Shown: piece by piece, positions 6,553-14,934 of the stretch | Position numbering within the stretch: position 1 is the first letter of the stretch | Layout: every line of letters starts with the position of its first letter | From: Hymenobacter elongatus | GTDB lineage: Bacteria; Bacteroidota; Bacteroidia; Cytophagales; Hymenobacteraceae | Assembly: GCF_004745955.1 (NCBI RefSeq) | Contig: NZ_SRLD01000012.1 | Coordinates: forward strand, 50,804 to 114,803 | DNA length: 64,000 nucleotides | Reading direction: 5' to 3' | Notes under the pieces: model-generated | Databases searched by the model: none | Told to the model about the DNA's origin: nothing | Seen by the model: the letters and a program-made list of their open reading frames with translations, nothing else | Program-made: the position numbers and the translations under genes

Positions 6553-9342
6553 CTACAGGCCCAGTGTATAAACGGCTTTCAGGTAAACAAAAGCCCCATT
6601 GAAGCCCATTTGCACCGGGTTGTAGGGAAAAATATCCCGGCCCTCGGGCAAGTTGGATGGCTTGCCGAAACGCTCCTGGTAGTAGGCATTGAACTGCGCT
6701 TCGGTAGCAAATCCGCCGGGCGGCCGACCGTTGCGGGCAGCTTCTGCAGTGGTGTTCGGAAACACGTTGAACAGATTGTTCACGCCCGCCGTCAGCCCCA
6801 ATGACTTGAGCGGCTTATACCCAACTATCAAGTCGGTGACGGTGCGGGGAGCGAAGCTCAGGAAGTAGCTGCCGAAGTCGTTGGTCGCATCCGTGTTGGT
6901 ATCGAAATACTCCACTCGCCCGAAATAGGTGTTGCGGACCAGCACGTTGAACTTGCCCAGCTCGTAGCCGAGATTCAGCAGCACTTTGCTCGCGGGGCTA
7001 CCCGTTTCGATGAGCGACAGTTGCCGGGGGTCGATGTAGTTGGTGTTGGCGTCGTCGTCGTTTTGCAACGACTGGAAGTTGGCGGGCACATTCAGGCCCT
7101 GAATGGAAGTGCGGTTGAAGTTGGCAGCCGCAGTTACCGTGAAGGAGCCCCGACCCAGCTCGTGCTGGTAGTTGGCCACCAGGTCGAGGCCGGTGGTGCG
7201 GGTATCGACGGCGTTGGTGAAGAACTGCGCCCGGTCGGTGCTGTAGCGAAACAGGGCCGCGTCGAGGTTGGCGCTGATGCCCGTGCCGAACAAGCCCGAC
7301 AGAATAATCCGGTCCTTGATATCGATACGGTAGACATCAGCGGTAAAGGAAAGGTTGGGGAGCGGGGTAACGACCAGGCCGGCACTGTAGCTAAGCGACT
7401 TTTCGGGGCCCAGGGCCGGAATGCCCGCGGCCCGCGTTACCTCGTCCTGGTTATTAAAAATACCCGAATAGCGCACTCCCGTGGCCGACGATTCCAGGGA
7501 AAGCTGCCGGTACAAGACCTGCTGCAGCGAGGGAGCCCGGAAACCGGTGTTGAAAGCGCCGCGCACGGCAACGGGCTTGATAACCTGGTAACGGGAGGTG
7601 ACTTTATAAATAAAGGCCGAGCCAAAGTCGCTGTAGTTTTCGAAGCGCAGGGCCGTAGTCACCGACCATTTCTTGGTGATATCGGCTTCCACATCGACGA
7701 AACCGCCGACGTTGCTGCGGGCCCCGACTACGTCCGATTCGGGCGCGAAACCCAGGAAGCCCTGGGAGCCCGGCCCCGAGTTGGCCTTGCCATCATCGTA
7801 GCGCCCCCAGGAGCGTTGCTCGCCTTCCACAATCTGGTAGTTGTCGTTGCGGTACTCGGCCCCGAAAGCGACGTTGGTGCCGGCCAGAAAAGTCGGGAAC
7901 AACCGGCTGACGGTGGCGTTGGTCACGTTCTGGGTGAACTGGAAGCCACCGGCTTCAAACTCGGTAGGCGAATTGGCCCCCAGCGAAGCATTCAAGGTGT
8001 TGCTCACGTTGTAGCGCATCTGGTTGTAGCCCAGCACGTGGCTCACGTCCAGGCTCCAGGGGCCCAGGCTCACGACCGCGCCTACCGCGCCGGAGGCATC
8101 ATGGCTGCGGGTGTTGATGAGTGGCTGGTAGCCCAGCGGGAAGATGGACTCAATGATATTATCGGCCTGCGTGACGGGCAGCACCCACGGAGCCGCCGCG
8201 TTGCCGCGCCGGTAGTTGTAGCCCCCGAAGGCATACAGCTTCACTTTGTCGGTAGCCGCCAGGCTGGCGTTGAAAATACCCCGGTAGTTATCGATGCGGG
8301 CGTCGCCGTTGCGCTGCGCAAAGTCCTGATACGTTTTACCGTTGGCGGCCAGGGCGGCGTTTTCCGTGGCGCGGTCAGAGGAGAATACGGGCCGCGAGAA
8401 CAAGTCGCGGGAGTAGTCACGGGTGGTAGAGCCCCGATGATCAGCATCCAGCGTCAGGTTCAGAAAACCTTTAGGGCCCAGCTTGAAGCCCTTGTTGACG
8501 CTGGCCAGCGTAGTGAGGCCGTCGCCTTGGGTGGTCACGCCGGAGCCGACGAGCACGTTGCCGCCTTTGTTGTCCGACTTCAGGCTGATATTCATCACGC
8601 CCGCAATGGCGTCGGAGCCGTACTGGGCCGCCGCCCCGTCGCGCAGGATTTCAATCCTGTCGACGGAGTTGCTGGCTATGGTGTTCAAATCGGTACCCAC
8701 GTTGCCCACGCCCCGGTTGCCGACCAGGTTGATAAGCGCCGTGGTGTGGCGCCGCTTGCCGTTCACGAGCACCAGCATCTGGTCGGTGCCCAGGCCCCGT
8801 AGCGAGGCCGGATCTACGTGGTCGGAGCCGCCGGCAGACGTCTGCCGGGTGGAGTTGAAGGACGGCACGACGTAGTTCAGGATCTGCGTCATGTCGGTTT
8901 GGGGAGCCGTGACGGACAATGCGCGCATGTCGATGACGTCGACTGGTACCGCCGATTCGAGTACGGTACGGTCGGAGCGGCGCGTACCAACGGCCACCAG
9001 CTCGGGGTTCAGAGTGAAGTTGAACAGCGCCTGCTTGTCGGCGACCAGAAACACGTTGTTCACGAGCAGCGTGCGGTAGCCAGCCTGCACCACTTGCAGC
9101 GTGTAAGGGCCACCTACCAGCAAATCAGTAATTGTGAAGCTCCCGACGCCGTCACTTGTGATGGAGCGGCGGATGCCGGTGGGCAGGTGAATAGCCGCGA
9201 CCGTGGCTCCTGCCAGCGCTTCATTTTTATCGGAGCTCACCGCCCCTGTAATACCGGCCGTGGTGGCCTGGGCCTGCGCGCCTTGCGCACACAGGAAATA
9301 CAGGCTGAAGAATATCAGCCCAAAACGCGTAAAAAGTTGCAC
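6553..9342 (-). CDS. TonB-dependent outer-membrane receptor with carboxypeptidase-like domain
   Basis: 929 residues. Signal peptide (ends AQGAQAQA), then a CarboxypepD_reg domain (about 28-115: GITGAVSSDKNEALAGATVA), a TonB plug (about 120-250: VPVDVIDMRAL, DPASLRGLGTDQMLVLVNGK, SVDRIEILRDGAAAQYGSDA) and a 22-strand beta barrel ending in aromatic-rich FVYLKAVYTLGL. It imports a scarce nutrient across the outer membrane with TonB/ExbBD energy. The substrate is not visible: there is no SusD partner next door, which argues against a glycan locus; a siderophore or cobamide is possible but unproven. Monocistronic on the minus strand. Confidence 0.9.
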   Translation of the reverse strand: MQLFTRFGLIFFSLYFLCAQGAQAQATTAGITGAVSSDKNEALAGATVAAIHLPTGIRRSITSDGVGSFTITDLLVGGPYTLQVVQAGYRTLLVNNVFLVADKQALFNFTLNPELVAVGTRRSDRTVLESAVPVDVIDMRALSVTAPQTDMTQILNYVVPSFNSTRQTSAGGSDHVDPASLRGLGTDQMLVLVNGKRRHTTALINLVGNRGVGNVGTDLNTIASNSVDRIEILRDGAAAQYGSDAIAGVMNISLKSDNKGGNVLVGSGVTTQGDGLTTLASVNKGFKLGPKGFLNLTLDADHRGSTTRDYSRDLFSRPVFSSDRATENAALAANGKTYQDFAQRNGDARIDNYRGIFNASLAATDKVKLYAFGGYNYRRGNAAAPWVLPVTQADNIIESIFPLGYQPLINTRSHDASGAVGAVVSLGPWSLDVSHVLGYNQMRYNVSNTLNASLGANSPTEFEAGGFQFTQNVTNATVSRLFPTFLAGTNVAFGAEYRNDNYQIVEGEQRSWGRYDDGKANSGPGSQGFLGFAPESDVVGARSNVGGFVDVEADITKKWSVTTALRFENYSDFGSAFIYKVTSRYQVIKPVAVRGAFNTGFRAPSLQQVLYRQLSLESSATGVRYSGIFNNQDEVTRAAGIPALGPEKSLSYSAGLVVTPLPNLSFTADVYRIDIKDRIILSGLFGTGISANLDAALFRYSTDRAQFFTNAVDTRTTGLDLVANYQHELGRGSFTVTAAANFNRTSIQGLNVPANFQSLQNDDDANTNYIDPRQLSLIETGSPASKVLLNLGYELGKFNVLVRNTYFGRVEYFDTNTDATNDFGSYFLSFAPRTVTDLIVGYKPLKSLGLTAGVNNLFNVFPNTTAEAARNGRPPGGFATEAQFNAYYQERFGKPSNLPEGRDIFPYNPVQMGFNGAFVYLKAVYTLGL

Positions 9343-9505
9343 AGGTATGTAATTGAGTTCGTAGATCTGGGTCTCTTAATAAGTCTACCACCTAAAAAGT
9401 TTTTCTATTTTTTAATTTATGAGAATAATATAATTAGATACAGATGCCTAAAAACACTTGCTTGCAATCAATGACTCTCGACTTTACCTACGCCAAGAGC
9501 TATCC
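9343..9505. other. AT-rich upstream region of the TonB receptor
   Basis: Non-coding, AT-rich sequence before the receptor start. I see no clear TAnnTTTG box on the minus strand. Together with the MITE at 9506-9654 and bases 9655-9962 it makes a gap of about 620 bases without a credible gene. Confidence 0.5.
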
Positions 9506-9654
9506 TATAGCGGTTTCGTGAACGGTGGAACCCGGCTGATGTAGAGACGCGTATTCGCGTCTCATCGTTCGTGCCGCCTGCCCGGTTTCGTTCAACGACG
9601 AGACGCGAATACGCGTCTCTACATCGGGTGTCTACGGTTTGCGAAACCGCTATA
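9506..9654. mobile_element. TA-flanked MITE with a second palindrome nested inside (copy A)
   Basis: Terminal inverted repeats TATAGCGGTTTCG and CGAAACCGCTATA bound a 149-bp element with TA at each end. Inside, 26-bp perfect arms at 9538-9563 and 9600-9625 (starting GATGTAGAGACGCGTATTCG) form a second palindrome of the GTAGAGACGCG family also present at 59869-59956 and 60905-61000. No reading frame for a transposase. The left end CTATAGCGGTTTCGTGAAC differs at two positions from the end of the IS630-like element at 63873-63891. Confidence 0.8.
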
Positions 9655-9962
9655 ACAGCCATTTAAGTCACTTTTAAGCTCCACATTAAAAAGAATATGA
9701 GTCTCTTCTGTATTTACTCCTTTAAAATTAAATATCGTTTTCTGCATCAATCTAAAGTACAGCAATTAAGTAAGCCCGTTAATGCTTGATTTTGCAGTAA
9801 AAACAAAGTTATACAGAGAGGCATGGCTACCGGAGGCAAATAACTCTATGGGTTTTTAATTTCATCGACCTGTCTCACCACGTTAAAAAAATAAGAAGCG
9901 AAACAATTGTCAGCCGTTTCGCTTCTGCACTCACACCTTTTATAACCCCTCATACCCCAATA
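9655..9962. other. AT-rich intergenic region upstream of the CHRD gene
   Basis: About 300 bases of low-GC sequence with no open frame that looks coding. It should contain the promoter of the CHRD lipoprotein gene, but I cannot point to a convincing box. Confidence 0.4.
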
Positions 9963-10406
9963 ATGAAAAAGTACGCTTACCTGCTCCTGCTCCTGACGGG
10001 GCTAACTACCATTTCCTGCAGCAAAGACGACGAGGCAGCGGCTCCCGCTTCCCAGGTGGTTAACCTCACCGCGACCTTAGATGGCAAGCAGCAAGTGCCC
10101 GCCAACAACTCGCCTGGCACGGGCACCCTCGTCGGCACGTACGACAAGACCACTCGAGTTATTACCTACACCATCGAGTTCCAGAACATGACGGCTGCTC
10201 CGTCCCTCGGGCACTTCCACCAAGGCGCACCGGGTGTTAGCAGCTCGGTTATTGTGCCTTTCAGCGGCTTAACCTCGCCTATCAAAGGCTCGGCGACCCT
10301 GTCGCAGACCGATGGTGACAAGCTCTTGGCACAGGGCGTATATGCTAACCTGCACAGTTCCAATTTCCCGCAGGGAGAGCTACGCGGTGATATCAAAGTG
10401 AAGTAG
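9963..10406 (+). CDS. CHRD-domain lipoprotein
   Basis: 147 residues. A lipoprotein signal peptide ends LTTISCSKDD, with Cys at about residue 20 as lipidation site. The mature part is one CHRD domain: LTATLDGKQQVP, GTGTLVGTYDKTTRVITYTI, the H-x-H segment LGHFHQGAPG, and the closing YANLHSSNFPQGELRGDI. CHRD domains were first described in chordin and occur widely in bacterial secreted proteins; the bacterial role is unknown. Probably anchored in an envelope membrane facing out. Convergent with the OmpA-family gene across a shared hairpin. Confidence 0.88.
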   Translation: MKKYAYLLLLLTGLTTISCSKDDEAAAPASQVVNLTATLDGKQQVPANNSPGTGTLVGTYDKTTRVITYTIEFQNMTAAPSLGHFHQGAPGVSSSVIVPFSGLTSPIKGSATLSQTDGDKLLAQGVYANLHSSNFPQGELRGDIKVK

Positions 10407-10426
10407 TCATTCGCTGCTACTGTACA

Positions 10427-10480
10427 GCCCGAACGCAAAAGAGGCTCCAGCTTGCGCTGGAGCCTCTTTTGCGTTCGGGC
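10427..10480. terminator. Two-way terminator, perfect 25-bp stem
   Basis: A perfect 25-bp inverted repeat (starting GCCCGAACGCAAAAGAGGCT) with the 4-base loop TTGC lies midway between the convergent CHRD and OmpA genes. Internal A and T runs supply the U tract in either direction. Confidence 0.88.
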
Positions 10481-10506
10481 GTATTGCTACGTAAGCAAAG
10501 GGCACC

Positions 10507-11127
10507 TTACTTGGTGCGTACGGCTATTTCTACCCGGCGATTCTGCTGACGGCCTTCGGCCGTAGCATTGGAGGCCACCGGCTGAGCTTCGCCCATCGGC
10601 TCCACGCTCACGCGGGCAGCATCTATTTTTCCATTCTGGCTTAGCCAGTTTTTTACGGCCGTGGCGCGCTGCTCACTCAGCTCCCGGTTATAGTTTTTGT
10701 CGCCCCGCGAATCGGCGAAGCCCATGATATACACCGGACCCGTAGCGTAGCGCTGCCCGATAGAAGCGCTGATTTGTTGCAGCGCATTGCTGGCACCGGG
10801 CTTTATATCGGCTTTGTCGGTATCGAAAAGCACGGTTTCGGCTACGCCATACACGCTGTATTCGTCGTTGCCGCGCACGGTCACGTCAGCCAGGCTCACT
10901 TCGGGGTATTTCACGTCGGCCAGCTTGGCCTGAGTCATATCCCAGCCGCTGCCCACGGCATCGGTAGCGGGAGCAGCGCCACCAGCGGCACTTTCACCCT
11001 CGCGGTACACGACGGCCGTATCCTGGGTGGCCTCCTGGGGCTGGTCTTTGGTTTCGGGATTCTTCAGGTTGTCGCAGGCCGTGAGCAGCGCGATGAGCGC
11101 CACGACGGAAAGAAAATGTTTTTTCAT
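10507..11127 (-). CDS. OmpA-family lipoprotein
   Basis: 206 residues from the ATG at 11127; the open frame continues upstream, but MKKHFLSVVALIALLTACDN is a clear lipoprotein signal with lipidation Cys. A linker of about 75 residues rich in Ala, Gly and acidic residues leads to a C-terminal OmpA domain (about 90-206): VLFDTDKADIKP, YIMGFADSRGDKNYNRELSE, QRATAVKNWL, and QQNRRVEIAV with the peptidoglycan-binding Asp/Arg positions intact. It likely ties the outer membrane to the cell wall. Downstream of murF-alr on the same strand (gap of about 90 bases), so co-transcription is possible. Confidence 0.88.
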   Translation of the reverse strand: MKKHFLSVVALIALLTACDNLKNPETKDQPQEATQDTAVVYREGESAAGGAAPATDAVGSGWDMTQAKLADVKYPEVSLADVTVRGNDEYSVYGVAETVLFDTDKADIKPGASNALQQISASIGQRYATGPVYIMGFADSRGDKNYNRELSEQRATAVKNWLSQNGKIDAARVSVEPMGEAQPVASNATAEGRQQNRRVEIAVRTK

Positions 11128-11218
11128 GGTTGTGGAGGAAAGGGGGGCGGAAAAAGAAGTGTCGGATCTTACGTAGCCGCCGCCTTGGGGTTCAGATTTC
11201 GGCTTTCCCACTCTCTTT

Positions 11219-13714
11219 TCACTCCGCGAAAAACACCCGCTTCACCCGCTCACTCACATTGGTCAGCAGCTCGTAGGGGATGGTACCAATACGCGTAGCG
11301 GCTTCCCGCAGCGGCATTTCTTCTCCGAACACGACGGCCGAGTCGTCGGGCTGCGCGGCGGGAATGTGCGTCACGTCAGCCATACACATATCCATGCACA
11401 CATTGCCTATGATGGGCGCGCGCTGCCCCCGGATGATGACCTCTCCTACTTCGTTGCCAAAGCGCCGGTCGTAGCCGTCGGCGTAGCCGATGGCTAGGGT
11501 GGCAATACGACGCTCGTGCTCCACCGCCTCTCCCCGGCGACCGTAGCCCACGGTGTGGCCGGCAGCCAGGGTTTTAATCTGGGAAATAGTAGTGCGCAGG
11601 CTGCTCACGGGGCGTAGGGCATCTTGCTCCTGTCCGCTGGCCTCCACGCCGTAGAGCCCGATGCCGAGCCGCACCATATCGTAGTGCGCGTCCGGAAACC
11701 GAACGATGCCGGCCGAGTTCAACGCGTGCTTCAGAATAGGATGGCCCAGGGCGGCTTCTACCAGCGGCGTCATGCGCTGGAAAGCGGCTAGCTGCTGGCG
11801 GGAAAAGTCGTTGTGCTGGGCTTCATCGGCCCCGGCCAAGTGCGTCAGGGCACTGGCCACGCGCAGGTGGGCAGCATTTTCGCGCAGCGCCGCGCACAAG
11901 GCCGGCAAGTCGGCTTCGGCAAAACCCAGGCGGTGCATGCCAGTGTCGAGCTTGAGATGAATGGCGGGCATGGCCTGCTCCTGCGCGGCCCGCAGGTATT
12001 CTTGGAGCCGCTCAAACGAATATATTTCGGGCTCCAGGTGGTACTGGCGCAGCTTCTGGAAGCTGTCGGGCGAAGGATTCATCACCATAACCGGCAGGCT
12101 GATGCCGTGCTGCCGCAAGTCAACGCCCTCGTCGGCATAGGCCACGGCCAGGTAGTCGGCGCGGTGAAACTGGAGCAGGTTGGCCACTTCGTAGCTGCCG
12201 CTGCCATAGGCGAAGGCCTTCACCATCACCATCAGGCGGGTGCCGGGCTGCAGCCGGGCCCGGTAGAAATTCAGGTTATGCACCAGCGCATCGAGGTTCA
12301 CTTCCAGCACCGTGCCGTGGATTTTCTGCTGAAAAGCGGCCACAATACGCTCAAAGCCGAAACGCCGGGCACCTTTCACCAGAATGGTTTCCTGGTGAAA
12401 CTGCTCGGGCCGAAAAGACGTCAAAAACGCTTCAGTAGACGAAAAAAAGGCGCGGCTCAACTCCCCAAATGTCGCTTGGTGAGCACCGATTTCCGGTCCG
12501 ATACCCACCAGCCGCTCCACGCCGTGGGCGGGCAGCAGCGCCGCCACGCGGGCATACAGCTCGGCCGCCGGCAGCCCCGACTCGAGCACATCGGACAGAA
12601 TCAGGGTGCGGCGGCCACGGCGGGGCTGGCGGGCCAGCGCGTCGAGGGCGAGGCGCAGCCCGGCCAGATCGTTATTATAGGTGTCGTCGAGTACGTAGCA
12701 GTCGTTGAGGGCCTGTTTCATTTCCAGCCGCATGGCAACGGGCAGGAGCCGGTCGAGGCGCTGCTGAATTTCGGCAACGGGCACCTGGCGCCACAGCAGC
12801 ACTACGAGGCCATGCAGGGCATTTTCGACCGAAGGCTCGTCGGCGAAGGGTAGCGTGAACGTATGCTCCTGCGGCCGGGGCCGCTCCAGGGTCACGCGCA
12901 CCACCGTGCGGCCCGCCGAAGCCTCGATGACCGACACGGCAACGTGGCTGTCGTAGGCATGGTGGCGGCTCCAGGTGAAGGTTCGGGCTAGCCCCAACCG
13001 GGCCTGCGCCGCCGCGTGTATGGCCTCATGGTCGCGGCAGTAGAACAAGGTATCTACGCCCTCGAACAGCATCATTTTCTCCGCTACCTTCTCCTGCCCT
13101 GATGCGAAGCCCGCATCGTGCGCGGTGCCCAGGTTGGTAAAAATGCCCAGCGTGGGCTGAATTGCTTGGGCCAAGCGGGCCATTTCCGTTGGCTGCGAAA
13201 TGCCGGCCTCGAAGATGCCGAGCGTGTGCGTAGCGTTCAGCTCCCACACCGACAGTGGCACGCCCACCTGGGAGTTGTAGCTGCGCGGGCTCTTGCAAAT
13301 CAGCTCGTCGGGACTCAGCAGCTGGGCCAGCCACTCCTTCACAATGGTTTTGCCATTTGAACCGGTGATGCCAAATACCGGAATCCGGAACTGCCGCCGG
13401 TGCCGGGCCGCAATGGCCTGCAAGGCCGCCAGCGTATCATCGACCACCAGAAAACCCGCTTCGGGAAACGCTGCCACGCCGCCGGCAATAGCGGTCAGGT
13501 GGTCGACGACGAACAGGCGCACGCCCTGTTGGTAGAGGTCGGGCAGGTAGCGGTGCCCGTCGTGCTGCGCCCCACGAATGGCAAAAAACAGCGACCCGGC
13601 CGGCTGCCCCACGCGGCGGCTGTCGAGCAGCAGATGCTGAACACGGGCCTCGGCAGGGGCGGCTTGCAGCAGGCGGCCGCCGGTGAGAGCGGCAAGGTCG
13701 GAGAAGACGAGCAT
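11219..13714 (-). CDS. Fused UDP-MurNAc-tripeptide:D-Ala-D-Ala ligase and alanine racemase
   Basis: 831 residues from the ATG at 13714 (the frame runs 51 codons further upstream into the promoter region of the divergent gene). The N-terminal half is MurF: LLLDSRRV, the ATP loop GITGSNGKTIVKEW, and VLDDTYNNDLAGL. The C-terminal half is a PLP alanine racemase: EVNLDALVHNLNFYRA, the PLP lysine in VMVKAFAYGSG, KLDTGMHRLGF, and the closing GNVCMDMCMADVTHIP. One protein thus supplies D-alanine and joins D-Ala-D-Ala to the muropeptide in the cytoplasm. This fusion is known in Bacteroidota, so it is a lineage marker rather than a novelty. The family's separate genes are murF and alr. Confidence 0.92.
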   Translation of the reverse strand: MLVFSDLAALTGGRLLQAAPAEARVQHLLLDSRRVGQPAGSLFFAIRGAQHDGHRYLPDLYQQGVRLFVVDHLTAIAGGVAAFPEAGFLVVDDTLAALQAIAARHRRQFRIPVFGITGSNGKTIVKEWLAQLLSPDELICKSPRSYNSQVGVPLSVWELNATHTLGIFEAGISQPTEMARLAQAIQPTLGIFTNLGTAHDAGFASGQEKVAEKMMLFEGVDTLFYCRDHEAIHAAAQARLGLARTFTWSRHHAYDSHVAVSVIEASAGRTVVRVTLERPRPQEHTFTLPFADEPSVENALHGLVVLLWRQVPVAEIQQRLDRLLPVAMRLEMKQALNDCYVLDDTYNNDLAGLRLALDALARQPRRGRRTLILSDVLESGLPAAELYARVAALLPAHGVERLVGIGPEIGAHQATFGELSRAFFSSTEAFLTSFRPEQFHQETILVKGARRFGFERIVAAFQQKIHGTVLEVNLDALVHNLNFYRARLQPGTRLMVMVKAFAYGSGSYEVANLLQFHRADYLAVAYADEGVDLRQHGISLPVMVMNPSPDSFQKLRQYHLEPEIYSFERLQEYLRAAQEQAMPAIHLKLDTGMHRLGFAEADLPALCAALRENAAHLRVASALTHLAGADEAQHNDFSRQQLAAFQRMTPLVEAALGHPILKHALNSAGIVRFPDAHYDMVRLGIGLYGVEASGQEQDALRPVSSLRTTISQIKTLAAGHTVGYGRRGEAVEHERRIATLAIGYADGYDRRFGNEVGEVIIRGQRAPIIGNVCMDMCMADVTHIPAAQPDDSAVVFGEEMPLREAATRIGTIPYELLTNVSERVKRVFFAE

Positions 13715-13734
13715 AATAACGGAGAAAACCAAGC

Positions 13735-13742
13735 CGAAGATA
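13735..13742 (-). promoter_or_regulatory. Probable -7 box of the murF-alr gene
   Basis: TATCTTCG on the minus strand, one base from TAnnTTTG, 20 bases before the ATG at 13714. No clear TTG at the -33 position. Confidence 0.5.
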
Positions 13743-13806
13743 CTATGGTTTGGGCCGGCCCCCAGCGCCACGACGCGCCCAAGCTGCCGGCTGGGGCGAA
13801 GTGCCG

Positions 13807-13814
13807 TACCTTCG
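13807..13814 (+). promoter_or_regulatory. Probable -7 box of the EamA gene
   Basis: TACCTTCG, 32 bases before the GTG start at 13847. The same octamer recurs upstream of 14935 and of msrB. It faces the divergent murF-alr box across about 65 bases. Confidence 0.5.
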
Positions 13815-13846
13815 GAACCATTTTTCGGCTTGCTCCTTCCTGTCTC

Positions 13847-14758
13847 GTGAAACTCTCCCGCCACCATCTGGCCGCTTTACTAGCCTTTCTTATCTGGGGC
13901 TTCTTCCCCATTCCGCTGCGGCTGCTGGCCGGCTACGCCAGCGGGCAGATTCTGTTCTTTCGGGTCTTGTTATCGCTGGTCATTTTGCTGCTGATTAACC
14001 TGAGCGTGCGGCGCGACGTGGTGCGGGCCACCTGGCAGCAGTGGCAGCGTGCCCGCCCGGCCGAGCGGCGGCGCGTAGCCTTCAGCACCATCGTGGGCGG
14101 AGCGCTGCTCACCAGCAACTGGCTGTTGTTCATTTATGTCGTGAATAAAGTGAGTGTGCAGGCTGGCTCCTTCGCCTACCTCATCTGCCCCATTCTGACG
14201 GCGCTGCTGGGCTTTGTGGTGCTGGGCGAAAAGCTGCGCCCCCGGCAGTGGCTGGCCATCGGGCTGAGTGCCCTGAGCTGCGCACTACTCGGCGCGGGAG
14301 CCTGGCAAACGGTGCTGATGAGTCTGGTGGTCGCCATCACCTACGCTTCCTACCTCATCACGCAGCGCCAGCTGCAGGGCTACGACCGGCTGCTGCTGCT
14401 CACGGTGCAGCTGGTGCTGGCGGCCCTGGTTATTTTGCCCGCCGCGCCGCTGCTGGGGGCCACGCCCGGCGCGGGCTTCCAGGATGGCTACCTGCTGCTG
14501 CTCACGGCCATTCTAAGCCTCGGTTTCACGGTGATTCCGCTGTTCCTGAATCTGTTTGCCCTCAACGCCCTGCCCTCGGGCACCGTCGGTATCCTGATGT
14601 ACCTAAACCCGATTCTGAGCTTTGCGCTGGCCTTTCTGTATTTCCATGAGCAAGCCAATCTGTACCAAGCCATTGCCTACGGCGTGATACTGGTGTCGGT
14701 GGTGCTGTATAATTCGGGGCCGGTGGCAGACCGCGTCAAGGCCGCGAAAAGATCCTGA
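13847..14758 (+). CDS. EamA-family (RarD-like) membrane transporter
   Basis: 303 residues with about ten hydrophobic helices in two repeats: LLAFLIWGFFPIPLRLL at the start, ILFFRVLLSLVILLLINL, a second half from about residue 150, and the closing IAYGVILVSVVLYN. The R-x-(L/F)-x-S pattern of helix 2 and the LTSNWLLFIYVVN segment fit the RarD/EamA branch of the drug/metabolite transporter superfamily. Substrate unknown. The frame is open far upstream over murF-alr, but that part is the antisense of a real gene; the GTG at 13847 begins the family's conserved N-terminus. Divergent from murF-alr. Confidence 0.82.
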   Translation: MKLSRHHLAALLAFLIWGFFPIPLRLLAGYASGQILFFRVLLSLVILLLINLSVRRDVVRATWQQWQRARPAERRRVAFSTIVGGALLTSNWLLFIYVVNKVSVQAGSFAYLICPILTALLGFVVLGEKLRPRQWLAIGLSALSCALLGAGAWQTVLMSLVVAITYASYLITQRQLQGYDRLLLLTVQLVLAALVILPAAPLLGATPGAGFQDGYLLLLTAILSLGFTVIPLFLNLFALNALPSGTVGILMYLNPILSFALAFLYFHEQANLYQAIAYGVILVSVVLYNSGPVADRVKAAKRS

Positions 14759-14868
14759 TGGCATGGGGTTGACACTAGTCGCACCACGGGGTGGGGCGCG
14801 GGTGTTGCGGCGCTAAACCAGAGGTCCGACTCTGGTCCGGTGGCTTTCCTGAAATAAAATAATCGGGC

Positions 14869-14876
14869 TACCTTCG
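14869..14876 (+). promoter_or_regulatory. Probable -7 box of the YfhO gene
   Basis: TACCTTCG, 58 bases before the ATG at 14935; CCTG 18 bases upstream could act as the -33 element. Confidence 0.45.
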
Positions 14877-14934
14877 GGCTAGCTGTCCGCTTCTGTGGGC
14901 TACACAGGCCATTTTCCGACTCTTTTCTCGTCTG

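Noticed and set aside
7021..8802. Plus-strand open frame of 593 codons
   Set aside because: Antisense of the TonB receptor, which has clear plug and barrel motifs.
11219..13714. MurF-alanine racemase fusion as a novel fusion
   Set aside because: This fusion is already known in Bacteroidota.
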